Source of the DNA: Mesostigma viride
Lineage: Eukaryota > Streptophyta > Mesostigmatophyceae > Mesostigmatales > Mesostigmataceae
Direction of reading: 5' to 3'
NCBI GenBank assembly: GCA_009746045.1
Contig: RPFO01000929.1
Coordinates: 1 to 64,000, forward strand
Length of the DNA: 64,000 bases
Positions 47,856 through 58,356 of the stretch are shown here, piece after piece (positions within the stretch are counted from its first letter, which is position 1; every line of letters begins with the position of its first letter). The position numbers and the translations under genes are program-made. The notes below the pieces were generated by a model. It was given only the letters and a program-made list of their open reading frames with translations. It made no database searches and had not been told where the DNA came from.

Positions 47856-48285
47856 TGGGTTGGTGTGGCAAGCCTATAAAGCAATCCGCAAACCACTACA
47901 CGGCTGGTAAGATTTAATATAATAAGCAACCTAATAGCTATATCAAAAATGTTTATGGGCATGGAAATTTTTAATATGTTGATATTAGACTGCAATGAAA
48001 CGAATATGCAACCTGCCCCCCTATGTTTAATACAATTATTATTATTATTTGTGGCATGAATATAATAATTGTGTGAAATACAATGCTATGTGCAATATAT
48101 TGCTGGTATGCCATGCAATTGTAACCAACAGGTGCAAGACCAAAAGGCGTCTTCAGGGCCCACCTGCTGCGAACAAGAGCTATGGCGGCAAGAGGTGCGT
48201 GCAGGGTTACGGATTTACGGGGTTGTTGACCACCAAATTTGTTGTTACGTGTGTTATGGAAACATTTCAGTCGAATTTCTGGGTT
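47856..48285. other. Unassigned intergenic sequence
   Basis: AT-rich then mixed. No protein-like frame was noted; a TATAAAAAG lies at about 48303, before the 62-bp array. Confidence 0.5.
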
Positions 48286-48963
48286 CCAACGGTCGTTAAG
48301 GTTATAAAAAGTGCGTTGGGATTCGGAAATTCACATCCTGGCGTGTAAAAAATGCAGGTGTTGGCGAGTTTTCGGCCCGCTTTCAGGGGTCCAACGGCCG
48401 TTGGGTGTCTAAAATGCATGCGTTAGCGTGTTTCCGGCCCGCTTTCAGGGGCCCAACGGCCGTTGGACGTCGAAAATGCATGTGTTGGCGTGTTTTCGGC
48501 CCGCTTTCAGGGGTCCAACGGCCGTTGGGTGTCGAAAATGCATGTAAAGGGCGTGTTTCAGGCCCACTTTCAGGGGTCCAACGGCCGTTGGGTGTAGAAA
48601 ATGCATGTGTTGGCGTGTTTTCGGCCCGCTTTCAGGGGTCCAACGGCCGTTGGGTGTCGAAAATGCATGTGTTGGCGTGTTTCAGGCGTACTTTCAGGGG
48701 TCCAACGGCCGTTGGGTGTCGAAAATGCATGTGTTGGCGTGTTTCAGGCCCACTTTCAGGGGTCCAACGGCCGTTGGGTGTCGAAAATGCATGTGTTGGC
48801 GTGTTTTCGGCCCGCTTTCAGGGGTCCAACGGCCGTTGGGTGTCGAAAATGCATGTGTTGGCGTGTTTCAGGCCCACTTTCGGGGGTCCAACGGCCGTTG
48901 GGTGTCGAAAATGCATGTGTTGGCGTGTTTCAGGCGTACTTTCAGGGGTCCAACGGCCGTTGG
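48286..48963. repeat. 62-bp tandem array built on the palindrome
   Basis: Perfect dyads start at 48391 and then every 62-63 bp to 48950 (10 copies), after a decayed one at 48286 (CCAACGGTCGTTAA). The unit is GTGTTGGCGTGTTTTCGGCC, CGCTTTCAGGGGT, dyad, GTGTCGAAAATGCAT. Only the dyad is shared with the 46- and 209-bp arrays. Two sub-variants (TTTTCGGCCCGC and TTTCAGGCGTAC or TTTCAGGCCCAC) are interspersed. Confidence 0.95.
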
Positions 48964-49033
48964 GACCTACAAATTGGGTAATTGTTGGAAAGCAATAATT
49001 TGATAAAAAGTCAAAACTTCGTCTGGATTCTGT

Positions 49034-50200
49034 ATGCGCGCGGATGCAGGTGAAGCGCACAACAAAGACCTAAGTCTCAAGTACGTCGAGATCAAGGGCA
49101 ACCAACTTGCCCTCGACATGGCCAGCGCAATGGAATACTTGCTGAAGGACAACAATCACAAGACTGAAAACACGAAAACTGCAGTAGGCTTGAGGGCGCT
49201 TGAGCGGCTGCCAGGTGCGGTTGTGAAGGTTATGGGGAAACAGTACCGCCCTGCGCTGAAAAGAAAGGCGTCGGAGTCCTTCGCTCAGGAGGTTGTCGCT
49301 AATATCGTGCAAGGTTTCCAGGAATTGGGCAAGTCGGATGAGCACAGGAACGCGAAGTGCGCTGTGCTGTCAATGTGCTTGGGAAAGGACGGCATGAACA
49401 ATCAAGGGCATTGCACTCTCGCGCGGCTGCTTCACGTCACGCCCAAGGATATCCAGACCGCAAGGGGAATGAGGATGGGGGGCGACCTTCCCGCCCTGAA
49501 GGCGCCCCCTCGTGCTTTACGGTCGGACAAGTTTCCGGAGGAGGTCAAAGACATCGTCGGGAGTTACTGGTTGTCAGACCTAAACACGAGGGCGTCTCCC
49601 AACCATAAGGACGTGGTCAATGAGTTCGAAAGGAAGGGAAACGCCAGGATCCTCATTTCCTCCCAGGGCGGAAGGTACTATTTGGACTCGCTTGAAACGA
49701 TTTACAAGCGGTTCTGTTCTGACGCGTCGCCGTACAAGGGAGGTATCGTGACGACTGCGGACGGGACAAGGTACAAGGTGGGGTACACGAAGTTCGTGGA
49801 GTTCATGCCCAAGTGCGTAAAGGGCGTGTGGAAGGACCGGGACTTGTGCGCATGCGAAAAGCACGTCGTCTTCGAGTCTCTGCTCTCTGCCTTCGCCAAA
49901 GGCGTCAAGGAGTTGAAGAGCACGCTGGAGATCGAGGAGAGGGAGGGTATCCCTTCCGTGCCTGACAATGCCCATGATTTCGTTCGACGTTTCACCTGCC
50001 ACAGGGCTGAGAGGGGGGAGGGGGGGCAAGGAGGGGGGAGGACGGGCGGCCCGTTCGTTAACGTCCCAATGAACTGCTTGGAAGGGACGTGCAACGAGTG
50101 TGGGATTTCCGAGTTCATCGTGACGGACCAGATGAAGGGGTGGACAAAGAAGTACACGTGGTTCGACTTCATAAAGGAGGGCACAGCGCCCCGTGGGACG
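49034..50200 (+). CDS. Transposase-like gene, exon a
   Basis: 389 codons from ATG 49034 to the donor GGGACG|GTAAGC (phase 0). An AG (GGATGCAG at about 49048) just after the ATG leaves open that the exon starts by splicing. Content: a helical N-terminus, a basic KRKASESFAQEVV, YWLSDLNTRASPNHKDVVNE, cysteine motifs CACEKH and CLEGTCNECG (CX4CX2C), and GWTKKYTWFDFIKEGTAPRG. The cysteine cluster directly before the catalytic-type exon is typical of a family of transposase-like proteins found in animals and algae. Confidence 0.7.
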
Positions 50201-50456
50201 GTAAGCATGTATATTTGCATCGTTGAATATATATATGTAGACTTTCATACTTCCAACGGCCGTTGGCGTTGGGAAATTCCCAGCTGCTGACTTCCATTCT
50301 TCGGTCAATCCATGGTGCGCGGGCATGTATATTTGCATCGTTGAATATATATATGTAGACTTTCATACTTCCAACGGCCGTTGGCGTTGGGAAATTCCCA
50401 GCTGCTGACTTCCATTCTTCGGTCAATCCATGGTGCGCGGGTGTGTTGTGTTGCAG
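50201..50456 (+). other. Intron 1: tandemly duplicated 118-bp unit with palindrome
   Basis: GTAAGC...TTGCAG. The intron consists almost wholly of two 118-bp copies (about 50213-50330 and 50331-50448), each with a perfect dyad (50253 and 50371). Confidence 0.75.
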
Positions 50457-51212
50457 GAGGAGGATGTGGCGCCGCAAATGAACCTGCAGCAAAAACTCAT
50501 CAAGTCAACCCTCTCGGAGCTCCATGAACTCATTACGGCGCGCTTCCCGGAATTCGCCATTCACGTCCATACATGGGCCTGGCAGCACCACGCTTACAAG
50601 GAGTGCATTGACGTGATGCCGCTGGGAACGGTGGTGGTCCTGATGGACTACTCGGAGAACTATTCGGACCACCTGCAGAAACAGTTGCAGGCGCAGTACT
50701 GGTACCCAAGTAGTTACGTCCTGATGCCGGTGATCGTGATGTACCGTGATCCCGTATCGCTGGAAATCAAAAGGGTGAAGCACGATTACATGGGGAAGGA
50801 CGTACCGAGGAATGCCCAGACCCTGGAGTTCGTGATGAAGAATACCCTTAACGTGCTGAGGGAGGAGGGGGTGGAGGTGAGGAACTGGATCAGTTGGTCC
50901 GACAACTGTAAGGAGCAGTTCCAATCCCGGTATGTGTTGGCGATGGCTGCGGACCTGCTCGAGGCCGACCCCGACTTGGAATCATTGGAGTGGAACTACT
51001 CGTGTGCAGGACATGGGAAGGGGGAGTCGGACGGGGAGGGGGGGACGGTCAAAAGCATCCTCAAAAGAGCGCAGATGCAGGAGGACAATCGGAACCTGAA
51101 TACGGTGGAGGCACTGGTGGCCTACCTGAACCGGGATTGGAGAACCGGCAAAGACTCGAGTCGACCATCGGCACAATCGGACGTGGTTCGACGGGCATTT
51201 CTTCTCGATAAC
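50457..51212 (+). CDS. Transposase-like gene, exon b (DDE/RNase H-fold-like domain)
   Basis: 252 codons, phase 0 at both ends (donor GATAAC|GTAAGT). Three motif blocks occur in order: VVLMDYSENYSDHLQKQ, ISWSDNCKEQFQSRY and CAGHGKGESDGEGGTVK. From memory these match the D[FY]xENY ... SD[GN]xxxQ[FY] ... HGKGxxDGxGGTVK pattern of uncharacterised transposase-like proteins with acidic catalytic residues in the first two blocks. The fold and activity are inferred from these motifs; no search was run. A nucleic-acid cutting or joining role would follow if the acidic residues are catalytic. Confidence 0.65.
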
Positions 51213-51514
51213 GTAAGTAAAGACAGTTGCTTTCTGGTGGTCAAGTGCAGTTCTATAATTTGTCTCTGGTTACACTTTACAGAGGACAGCTTCCTTGATG
51301 CAGTTTGAAGTTTCATAAGGCCAACGGCCGTTGGAGCTGGAAAATCGTATAATTGTTGAGTGCCAACGGCCGTTGGAGTTGAGAAATGTACTTATATAAA
51401 GTTTCCAAGGGCCAACGGCCGTTGGAGTTGGGAAATCTTATAATTGTTGAGTGCCAACGGCCGTTGGAGTTGGGAAATGTGCTGTGATGTTGTTTCATGG
51501 AATTACAATTGCAG
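51213..51514 (+). other. Intron 2 with four palindromes
   Basis: GTAAGT...TTGCAG. Dyads at 51321, 51363, 51412 and 51454, with flanking GAGTTGGGAAAT or GAGCTGGAAAAT. The pair 51321/51363 repeats as 51412/51454, a 91-bp duplication. Confidence 0.75.
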
Positions 51515-52182
51515 ATTCTCACGTCCGGTAAGGAGCGAGGCCCGATCCGAGATATCTCCACGGCACACCAGTGGCGACTGGACAAAAAGGGCGAGCGGGT
51601 CGAGGTGGTAAAGCTCAGGCGTTTTTCATGCTTCAGTTGTGCGGAGTGCCGAGAGGGCAAGTGGACGACATGCCCAAACGATTGGAGCAGCTCGTCGTGG
51701 ACTGTAAAACTCCAGGCGAGTAAGTCGCGGAACCCCACGCGATATCCGGGAACCCGCCTGAACCACGTTCAAACGGCAAGAAACGAGTTGGGGCGTGGTT
51801 TGCAGGAGGGGGAGGCCGTCGCAGTCGCATCTGAGAGGGGGCACAAGGACCATGTGCCCGACCACCCGTACTGGTTGGCGAAAGTTGTTCGAGTCGCCCA
51901 CCAACTCGACAAGGATGAGTGTTTAAACAAACATACAGGGGGGGGGGCGAGGTTTTTAAGAAAGGCAACTGGGTAATGTACGTAAAATACTTCGAGAGGT
52001 GCTCCTCCTCCGGATCGGACGCCCGACGCTTCTTCTGGAACCCAGACGACCGAGAACCCTTAACTGCAATCGTGTGCTACCTGAGCGTCGCAAAGGTCAC
52101 GAAGGGCAAGTGGGAAGGACATCCGGACAACACGCGACAGGGCTGGTTCACAATTGCGAAGAAGGTGGACGCCGAAATTACG
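51515..52182 (+). CDS. Transposase-like gene, exon c (frameshift at a G-run)
   Basis: Opens after ATTGCAG|ATT in phase 0: ILTSGKERGPIRDISTAHQW, FSCFSCAECREGKWTTCPN, then DHPYWLAKVVRVAHQLD. The frame breaks at ten Gs (51938-51947); the next frame continues EVFKKGNWVMYVKYFERC and PLTAIVCYLSVAKV up to a possible donor ATTACG|GTACGT. WLAKVVR...WVMYVKYFE resembles VVRKVDKTGVWYVKFW of the other large gene, so both may end in a similar small beta-barrel. The last exon is not found before the TG repeats; the gene may be 3'-truncated. Confidence 0.6.
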
Positions 52183-52341
52183 GTACGTCATTCCAAACAT
52201 TACTGTGTAAAATTGGTGTTTGTATGTCGCATGTGTTTTTTTGTCGACGGTCGTTCACCTTACTAATGTTACATACAGGGCAATCAGCCTATACTTTAGC
52301 TTGGCTGCATGGCGCATGTCGCATATCTTAATTTCTCAAAG

Positions 52342-52355
52342 CCAACGGCCGTTGG
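52342..52355. repeat. Palindrome, last copy in the window
   Basis: Perfect dyad 160 bp after the possible donor, perhaps in a third intron. Confidence 0.7.
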
Positions 52356-52548
52356 ACTTACGAAACTGGACAAGTGCCAAGTGCGGATTAGGTACTAAAA
52401 TGGGCATTCTTGTTGAGGATGACCAGTTGTGTTTATATATTTTTGCATGGTGGCGGATGACTTGGCGTGTTGTTGCATTTTTACATACGGGTGTATGGTA
52501 GGCCTTAAACCCTAAACCCCTACACTCCTAAACCATATTTACCCTTAT

Positions 52549-53360
52549 ATGTTGGGTGTGTTGTGTGAATGTTGGGTATGTGTGTTGGGGCGTGTGTGTT
52601 GGGTGTGTGTGTTGGGTGCATTCATGAAGGTGCGGGGGCGTGTAGGGTGTGTGCAAAGTGTCTTGTGTGTTGATGTTGGGTGTGGGGGGGGGGAGGTACA
52701 TGTGTGTTGTGTGTGTGACTTAGTAGGTGTGTTGTGTGTGTGACTTAGGTGTGTGTGTTGTTTGTGTTGGATATGTGTTGTGTGTGTGTGTGTTGTGTGT
52801 GTGTAGGGTGTCTTGTGTGTTGGTTTCTTGTTTTTAGTAGGTGTTGGGTGTGTGTATGTCGGGTGCAAACATAGTGTGTGTGTGTGTGTGTTCGGTATGT
52901 GTGTTGGGTGTCTTGTGTGTGTGTGTTCGGTATGTGTGTTGAGGCGTGTGTGTGTGCTCTGTGTATGTATGTTGTGTGTGTGTGTGTTGGGGCGTGTGCG
53001 TGTGTGTGTTGTGTGCATGTTAATTGTCATGTATTGGTGTTGAGTGTGAGGGGGGGGATGGACGTGTGTGTTGTGTGTGACTTAGGTGTGTTATGTGTGT
53101 GTTGTGTGTGACTTAAGTGTGTAGTGTGTGTGTTGTGTGTGTTGGATGTGTGGTGTGGGTGTGGGTGTGGGTGTGTGGGTGGGTGGGGGGGGGGGCCAAG
53201 TGTCTTGTGTGTTGGTATTGGGTTTGTGTGGGGGGGGTGTACGTGTGTGTTGTGTGTGACTTAGGTGTGTTTTGTGTGTGTTGTGTGTGATCGACCTAGG
53301 TGTGTGTTGCGTGTGTGTGTTGGGTGTACATGTGTTCATAAAGGGTGTGGGTGTGTGTAG
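52549..53360. repeat. TG-rich minisatellite, left part
   Basis: Irregular GTGTGTTGGGTGTG-type repeats with longer recurrent phrases (GTGCAAAGTGTCTTGTGTGT, GTTGTGTGTGACTTAGGTGT). The retrotransposon interrupts it; it resumes at 60038. Confidence 0.9.
53356..53360. repeat. Target-site duplication TGTAG, left
   Basis: Matches 60038-60042 exactly. Confidence 0.9.
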
Positions 53361-53789
53361 AGTTGAATGCCCTTCGCCGCTGGCTAGCACGCCGGCGATG
53401 GAGACGGGATTTTTGTTGTTTGGGGAACCGATTGTGGGAGGCTGAGCCCGCAGCCGCCACTGATTGCTATTGAACCCTTGCAGCTGGCCAGGCCGCAAGG
53501 AGCTCAGCGGCGCGGCGCTAACCGATAAGGCATGCTCGAGCCTCTAACCCGAGACTACCGGTAGGCTACCCGATAGTGCATGCTCGAGCCTCTAACCCGA
53601 GACTACCGGCACTCAGCGGATCTGTGCTACCGAGGGCGACGGTTCTCTGACCGTCCCGGCGCGCACTGGCTTCCGTACCTTGCTTAGGCACCGACTAGCA
53701 TCTAGACACCAATCTTTGATGCCCACCTGACTAGGCGCCCAGGCCGGCGACTACCGGCCAGCGGATAGATGCCACTCGGGAGCACAACT
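53361..53789 (-). repeat. 3' LTR
   Basis: 429 bp. It contains an internal 31-bp direct repeat (about 53531-53561 and 53579-53609, CATGCTCGAGCCTCTAACCC core) 48 bp apart. Confidence 0.95.
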
Positions 53790-53806
53790 CCCATACTTTC
53801 TTTTTA
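53790..53806 (-). promoter_or_regulatory. Polypurine tract
   Basis: On minus AAAAAGAAAGTATGGG directly precedes the 3' LTR, as needed for plus-strand priming. Confidence 0.7.
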
Positions 53807-54126
53807 AATAATTATCATAAATTATTTAAAGCGAGGGGCAATAGGGTAGCACTGACCCTACGTACGTTCAAGTAGAGAAACACGTAACGGCACACTGACC
53901 GTCCCCAAATCCTAAACCCCAAGGAGGGTGCCCTACGCTGGGATCTGAGCACGCCAAAAACACCCGGGCTTTGCTCCCGGCCTCCTTTTCTACTTGGGTG
54001 CAACTGCACCACATGCATCGTTATTAGGCACACTGGCCGCCTGTCAGGTCTAGGGAAATGTATTCACAGATGAAAGAAGCGCCCATTCCCATGCAAAAAG
54101 ACGACAGGTCACACGGTAAAAAAAAC
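53807..54126. other. 3' untranslated part of the copia element
   Basis: Between the RT stop and the polypurine tract. No further ORF of note. Confidence 0.7.
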
Positions 54127-56142
54127 TCATGTCATCATGAGCTGCCGCAGCAGCTTGTACTGAGGCCCCGACAGCATCGCTGGCTTGGTCAAGGCATCGG
54201 CAATATTCTCGCTCTCGGGGATCCACCGCCGCTCATCCAACACCGTGGCGGACTCGGCCAACACAAGGTAATCTAGTTTGGTGGTGGAGGCGAGCGGGTT
54301 ATTCAGAAACTCAATTATTGACTTGCTATCTGTGCACAGCCGCATGCGGAGCGACAGCGCCACGCGGGCCTTATCCGCAATCCATTGCAAAAGATGCTGC
54401 ACATAACACGCATGGTCGACAGCGGAAATGAACGCGCGACACTCCGCGCGATTGCTGTCTACCACTACCCGCTGATGGATGCGGCTATACCAGTCGACAA
54501 TAGTGGGCTGCCCAGTGGGGCTATCAAGAAAAAAGATGGCCGCCTCCCGCGCGCGCAGCTGCGTGATGGTACGCGACTCCAGGTTCGCGTCAGAGTAGAT
54601 GGTCATTGCCACCGGGCGGGTGATATCAACCCCCCACACGCGCAGGCCCGGTGACGCCAAGACTTGCGTCCGAAGATGCTGCGCTCCCATGCCCGCAAGC
54701 ACGGCGTCGGGCGCACGCGCGTAGATGGACAGGTCGGGTCGCACCGTGCCCGCGAGCCACCCCAGCTGGCCGCGCAATTGCGGTCCCGCGGACGCATCCA
54801 GCCGCTCAGGCAGCGATTGCGCGAGCTTGTCGGCGTATTCCTGCTTGGCCGCCATGTCAATGCACCAGCCAACCGGTGTGCGGTGCAAAGTGTAGGTTAG
54901 GCCACAGAAAGGGACGGGGGTGTCGGGGTCCAGCCACAACGTGCGGCTAGTGGGCAAAAGCTTGGCCACAGCGGTTATGAACTGCCGGACCCACGCCCGG
55001 GGTCCAATAAGCCGCCAGTCATCCCCATGCCATTGCATGAACGCGGGCTCGTGTGGGTTGGGTGTGTGGATGTGAAAGAGGTTGCTATCGATGCGGGAAA
55101 ACACCGCCCCCATGCTAGCAAAGATGCGTTCAGCCGTCTTGCGAAAGATGATGGGGCTAGACTGCAGGCCCTCCACACCAAGGAGAAGCCGCAAGTACAC
55201 ACACCGCAGCTCCCCCTGCCACACCAAAGGGACCTTGACCACATACACCGTGCCACGCCACACTTCCTCGGCCACTGCCGGGTCGCTATGGAGAAAGGCC
55301 CGCTGAAAATCTGAGCAGGCCATGGCATAGTCCAACCCCCGATCCAACAGCCCCAAGAACACCGATGTTAACACCCGGCTAGTGGTCTGCGACAGCCCGG
55401 GCGTAAACAATTCCTCCTCCGACAACTCAGACGAGCCCCTAAACTCCGTGACACAGGGCCGTACATGAAATGTGACAGGGTCAGTGGGGAGGACCTGCTT
55501 ATACTTGAGCACAAACTTCAAGTTCAGCTTTACTGCCCCTTGCGGCACCTCCATCAACTCCCCATACACCCCATACATCGCCCACTCCAGCTGCGCGCGC
55601 AAGAAAGCCGCGCGCCACTTATGGAACTTGACAGGGTCACGGCAGTCCTCCTTAAACTGCGGATAACTAACAGGAGATTTAGTGGCGATGCTCCAGGGAA
55701 AAATGCCAAGACTGCTGGGGTGACACTTCTGCGGCTGCGTGACATCGGCTACCAGCGGCTCTGCCGTATATTCCGCCCCGCGAATGGCCCCTACTGCAGT
55801 GGCATAATCCTCAGGGTGATTAATAGCCTCGGGGGGACCCCGGCCCGTGAGGGCTGCAAGCGCTACATGATATTGGTATAATCCTATGCTCCCCACCCCC
55901 TCGAGGGTCACCAAGCCGCCTGACACAGAAAACCCGGGGAGGGAAACAAATGGGTTACCTATGAGGGTGATCCCCTTGTAACCCTCTAGCACTTGCACAG
56001 GGACATCTACCCCTAGGATGGGCATGAGCACCTGCCCAGCCACCTTATAAGCCCGCTGCCCGTCAAACCCCGCAACCTCCGACCAACTACTGGGCAGCAA
56101 AGGGTAATAGGCCTCGGCCGCCGCCGGGCTCGTGATAGACAC
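54127..56142 (-). CDS. Copia reverse transcriptase and RNase H
   Basis: 671 codons. The copia RT (RVT_2) region includes AVKLNLKFVLKYKQVLP, ACSDFQRAFLHSDPAV and the catalytic MQWHGDDWRLIG, where HGDD stands for the usual YVDD; both aspartates are kept. RNase H follows: TIYSDANLESRTITQLRAR, SNRAECRAFISAVDHACYV, LCTDSKSIIEFLNNP and the copia-typical NIADALTKP. The frame overlaps the integrase ORF by about 130 bp in another frame, so expression would need a frameshift, an internal start, or the upstream frame carries an indel. Confidence 0.92.
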   Translation of the reverse strand: MSITSPAAAEAYYPLLPSSWSEVAGFDGQRAYKVAGQVLMPILGVDVPVQVLEGYKGITLIGNPFVSLPGFSVSGGLVTLEGVGSIGLYQYHVALAALTGRGPPEAINHPEDYATAVGAIRGAEYTAEPLVADVTQPQKCHPSSLGIFPWSIATKSPVSYPQFKEDCRDPVKFHKWRAAFLRAQLEWAMYGVYGELMEVPQGAVKLNLKFVLKYKQVLPTDPVTFHVRPCVTEFRGSSELSEEELFTPGLSQTTSRVLTSVFLGLLDRGLDYAMACSDFQRAFLHSDPAVAEEVWRGTVYVVKVPLVWQGELRCVYLRLLLGVEGLQSSPIIFRKTAERIFASMGAVFSRIDSNLFHIHTPNPHEPAFMQWHGDDWRLIGPRAWVRQFITAVAKLLPTSRTLWLDPDTPVPFCGLTYTLHRTPVGWCIDMAAKQEYADKLAQSLPERLDASAGPQLRGQLGWLAGTVRPDLSIYARAPDAVLAGMGAQHLRTQVLASPGLRVWGVDITRPVAMTIYSDANLESRTITQLRAREAAIFFLDSPTGQPTIVDWYSRIHQRVVVDSNRAECRAFISAVDHACYVQHLLQWIADKARVALSLRMRLCTDSKSIIEFLNNPLASTTKLDYLVLAESATVLDERRWIPESENIADALTKPAMLSGPQYKLLRQLMMT

Positions 56143-57860
56143 CCTGCCATGGTATCTATGGCCGCAATATGCCTAGAGGGAACATCATGAGCTTCAGTCA
56201 CAACCGTGGGGCACTTATCTGGCATGACGCGGCTGACTTGTGCCGCACCCCCCGCTGCCGCCGCCTTGAGCTTGTCCGCCTTGAGCAGCTGTCGGAGGAC
56301 GTGGGCCAGCTGGGAGCCCACGCCCGCGCCTGACGATGTGTCCGGCGCCGCCACGGTGGGCGCTGCTGGGGTCGCGGGGAGGGGCTGAGGTAGCGCCCCC
56401 GCGTCGACCCCGGGGACTTGCTCCGGCGCGGCGCCTGCAGGGGGGTGGGCAACAAGCGCATCATGCACAGCCACCCCAAGTGGGGTGGGTAGGACAGGTT
56501 CCAGCCGGGCCCGCTTGGCTGGCCGGCTATCCACATCCCAACCGAGCTGGCGGCTGTGCTCCTTGGCCGCCTGGACCTGGGCATCGGACGCCTTGTACCG
56601 ATACACCTTATCCCACGGGATGAGATAGTCCCTATGCTCCCAGTGCACCTTCACCCGCCTATGCACCCAGTCCAAATCCACCACCATGCCTGGCCCTTGC
56701 ATCTGCCCCCGCTTGCCAAAGGAATTCTCCTTGTGAAACAAGACCAACTCCCCCAGCTCCCACTCCTGCGACAAGTCAGGCTGGGTGCGGTCTAACTGCC
56801 GCCTAACCTCAGCGGTGGTAGCGAGGTGGGCCTCCCAATGGTCTGCCACGTCCGGAGGGTAAATGCCCGACTGCAGCCCCCGCGCGGTAATAAGACCTAG
56901 TCCCTGGGGCAGCTTGAAAAGCACCTGGCTGTTGTACTTGTCCATGAGCAAGCGGCACCACAGCGCGCGTTGTGCATAAGGCTGCCCCGCGGGCTTGAAT
57001 CCTAACCCGCTGGCCTGCTGCTTGGCTGCCATGCCCTTTACGCTGCTGATGTGCCTATCAATCAGCCCCAAGTTGCCATGGTCCTGCCGCCCAGCAATAA
57101 CCACCATCTCACAGCCCTCCCGCCCCACAATGCAATCAAATTGTTGGTCCAACATGACCTCAGAAATGGGAAAGAAGTGAGACATGGCAATGCGCAGCCC
57201 CCGCCACAAGGACTCCTCTACCATGCTTGGCAGGGGCTCGATGGCTAGGAACTTGGTATAGCGATCCATCAAGACCAAATAATAGTCCCCCTCCTCCAAA
57301 TGCATGACATCCCCCACTAACCTCCCCCGGTACGGGGAAGGAGTCTTAGCATGCCAGCGCCTACGCTTCTTCCTGACACTTGCGCATGCGTGGCACTCCT
57401 CTAACTCCGCCTGAGCGACCTTCAACCCCGGCGCCCCCATAAGCCGAGTCGCCCAGTCTAGCGTTTGCCCCGCCACATGACCCACCGCAAGGTGAATCTG
57501 GTGAGCAAGCATCCGCAATCCTATGGCCGTGGGGGTGGTGCCATCCCCTTCTATGCTAGGCACCTGCCCCGCCAAGCTCTCTGCATGTGCATTCCTGTCG
57601 GCAATGTGCTCTAGTGAGGCCTTACTGAGGCGGCGACCCAACTCCACGTCTACGTGAGGGGCTACCTCGGCATCTGCCGGCACTATCTCACCTGAAGGGG
57701 TGAGCTCCGGAAGGGCGTGTTCAGGCTCTATTGCGACCACGCTGGGCACGCACTCCTGATCAGCTGCAGCACTTGCACTTCCATTCTGAACCACTGACGT
57801 GGGAACATTAGGACTACAAGGCACAGCATCCTCACGCCTAGCCGACTCACCGCGACACAC
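56013..57860 (-). CDS. Copia integrase
   Basis: 615 codons. The zinc-binding HHCC is visible as HQIHLAVGH ... ECHACASV. The catalytic core has GDVMHLEEGDYYLVLMDRY, then VMLDQQFDCIVG, then HGNLGLIDRHISSVKG. In relatives the last block reads N/HGxxER; here an Asp stands where the catalytic Glu is expected, so the DDE triad may be DDD or the alignment is shifted. The C-terminal 250 residues are a Pro/Ala-rich linker with a GKR...VVDLDWVHRRVKVHWEH stretch resembling the copia integrase C-terminal barrel. The last 40 codons, past the RT start, are probably not native. Confidence 0.88.
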   Translation of the reverse strand: MCRGESARREDAVPCSPNVPTSVVQNGSASAAADQECVPSVVAIEPEHALPELTPSGEIVPADAEVAPHVDVELGRRLSKASLEHIADRNAHAESLAGQVPSIEGDGTTPTAIGLRMLAHQIHLAVGHVAGQTLDWATRLMGAPGLKVAQAELEECHACASVRKKRRRWHAKTPSPYRGRLVGDVMHLEEGDYYLVLMDRYTKFLAIEPLPSMVEESLWRGLRIAMSHFFPISEVMLDQQFDCIVGREGCEMVVIAGRQDHGNLGLIDRHISSVKGMAAKQQASGLGFKPAGQPYAQRALWCRLLMDKYNSQVLFKLPQGLGLITARGLQSGIYPPDVADHWEAHLATTAEVRRQLDRTQPDLSQEWELGELVLFHKENSFGKRGQMQGPGMVVDLDWVHRRVKVHWEHRDYLIPWDKVYRYKASDAQVQAAKEHSRQLGWDVDSRPAKRARLEPVLPTPLGVAVHDALVAHPPAGAAPEQVPGVDAGALPQPLPATPAAPTVAAPDTSSGAGVGSQLAHVLRQLLKADKLKAAAAGGAAQVSRVMPDKCPTVVTEAHDVPSRHIAAIDTMAGCLSRARRRPRPITLCCPVVGRRLRGLTGSGLIRWLGRCSCPS

Positions 57861-58356
57861 ATCACACTACAATACGCTTCCGCGGACACCTTTTTCAGCG
57901 GGGAAAGTGCCCCCGGGCTTCCGGGGCAAATTCAGCAAGCGCTGCGGAACTTAGATACTAAAATTTCGTTTTTGGTTCGTACCGTACAGCCAATCATTTT
58001 GCGCCCGGATCAAATTGTGATCTGGGCACTGAACACAAAAATTTCAGCGGAACGTACGAAAAACCAACGCAACTACAGAAAATTTTCAGTGACGAAACTG
58101 TAGTACCGTGTACCAAGCAAAGTATAGTAGGACTTCGCTAAAATCACGTTCGGAATTTTTCCCCGCAAGATTCCCCCGCAAGATTCCCCCGCACGATTCC
58201 CCCCGCTAGGTTCAGGCTCCAGTCGATGCTCGCCAAATGGCGCAAAAAAAGAAACATATGTTAAAATCAACGGTGCAAATCCTCGTTACCGCTCGGGTAA
58301 CATTCTCACTCATTTCGCGTCTCCTACGAACCGTATTGTAGTGCACCTCGATGACG
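57861..58356. other. Gag-integrase gap without a recognisable protease
   Basis: About 500 bp where copia elements carry the aspartic protease. All minus frames contain stops and no D[ST]G motif was seen. It includes a 17-bp tandem repeat (CCCCGCAAGATTCC, about 58155-58205). Probably deleted or replaced. Confidence 0.55.

Noticed and set aside
48405-49003. Frames of 126-197 codons with FRPAFRGPTAVG repeats
   Set aside because: Translation of the 62-bp array in three frames; no independent support.
52500-52540. Telomere (CCCTAAA) sequence
   Set aside because: Only one or two short matches (AAACCCTAAACCCC), no array, and the sequence continues on both sides.
52545-53498. Thr/His-rich and Cys/Val-rich frames in the TG region
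   Set aside because: Low-complexity translations of TG repeats on either strand.
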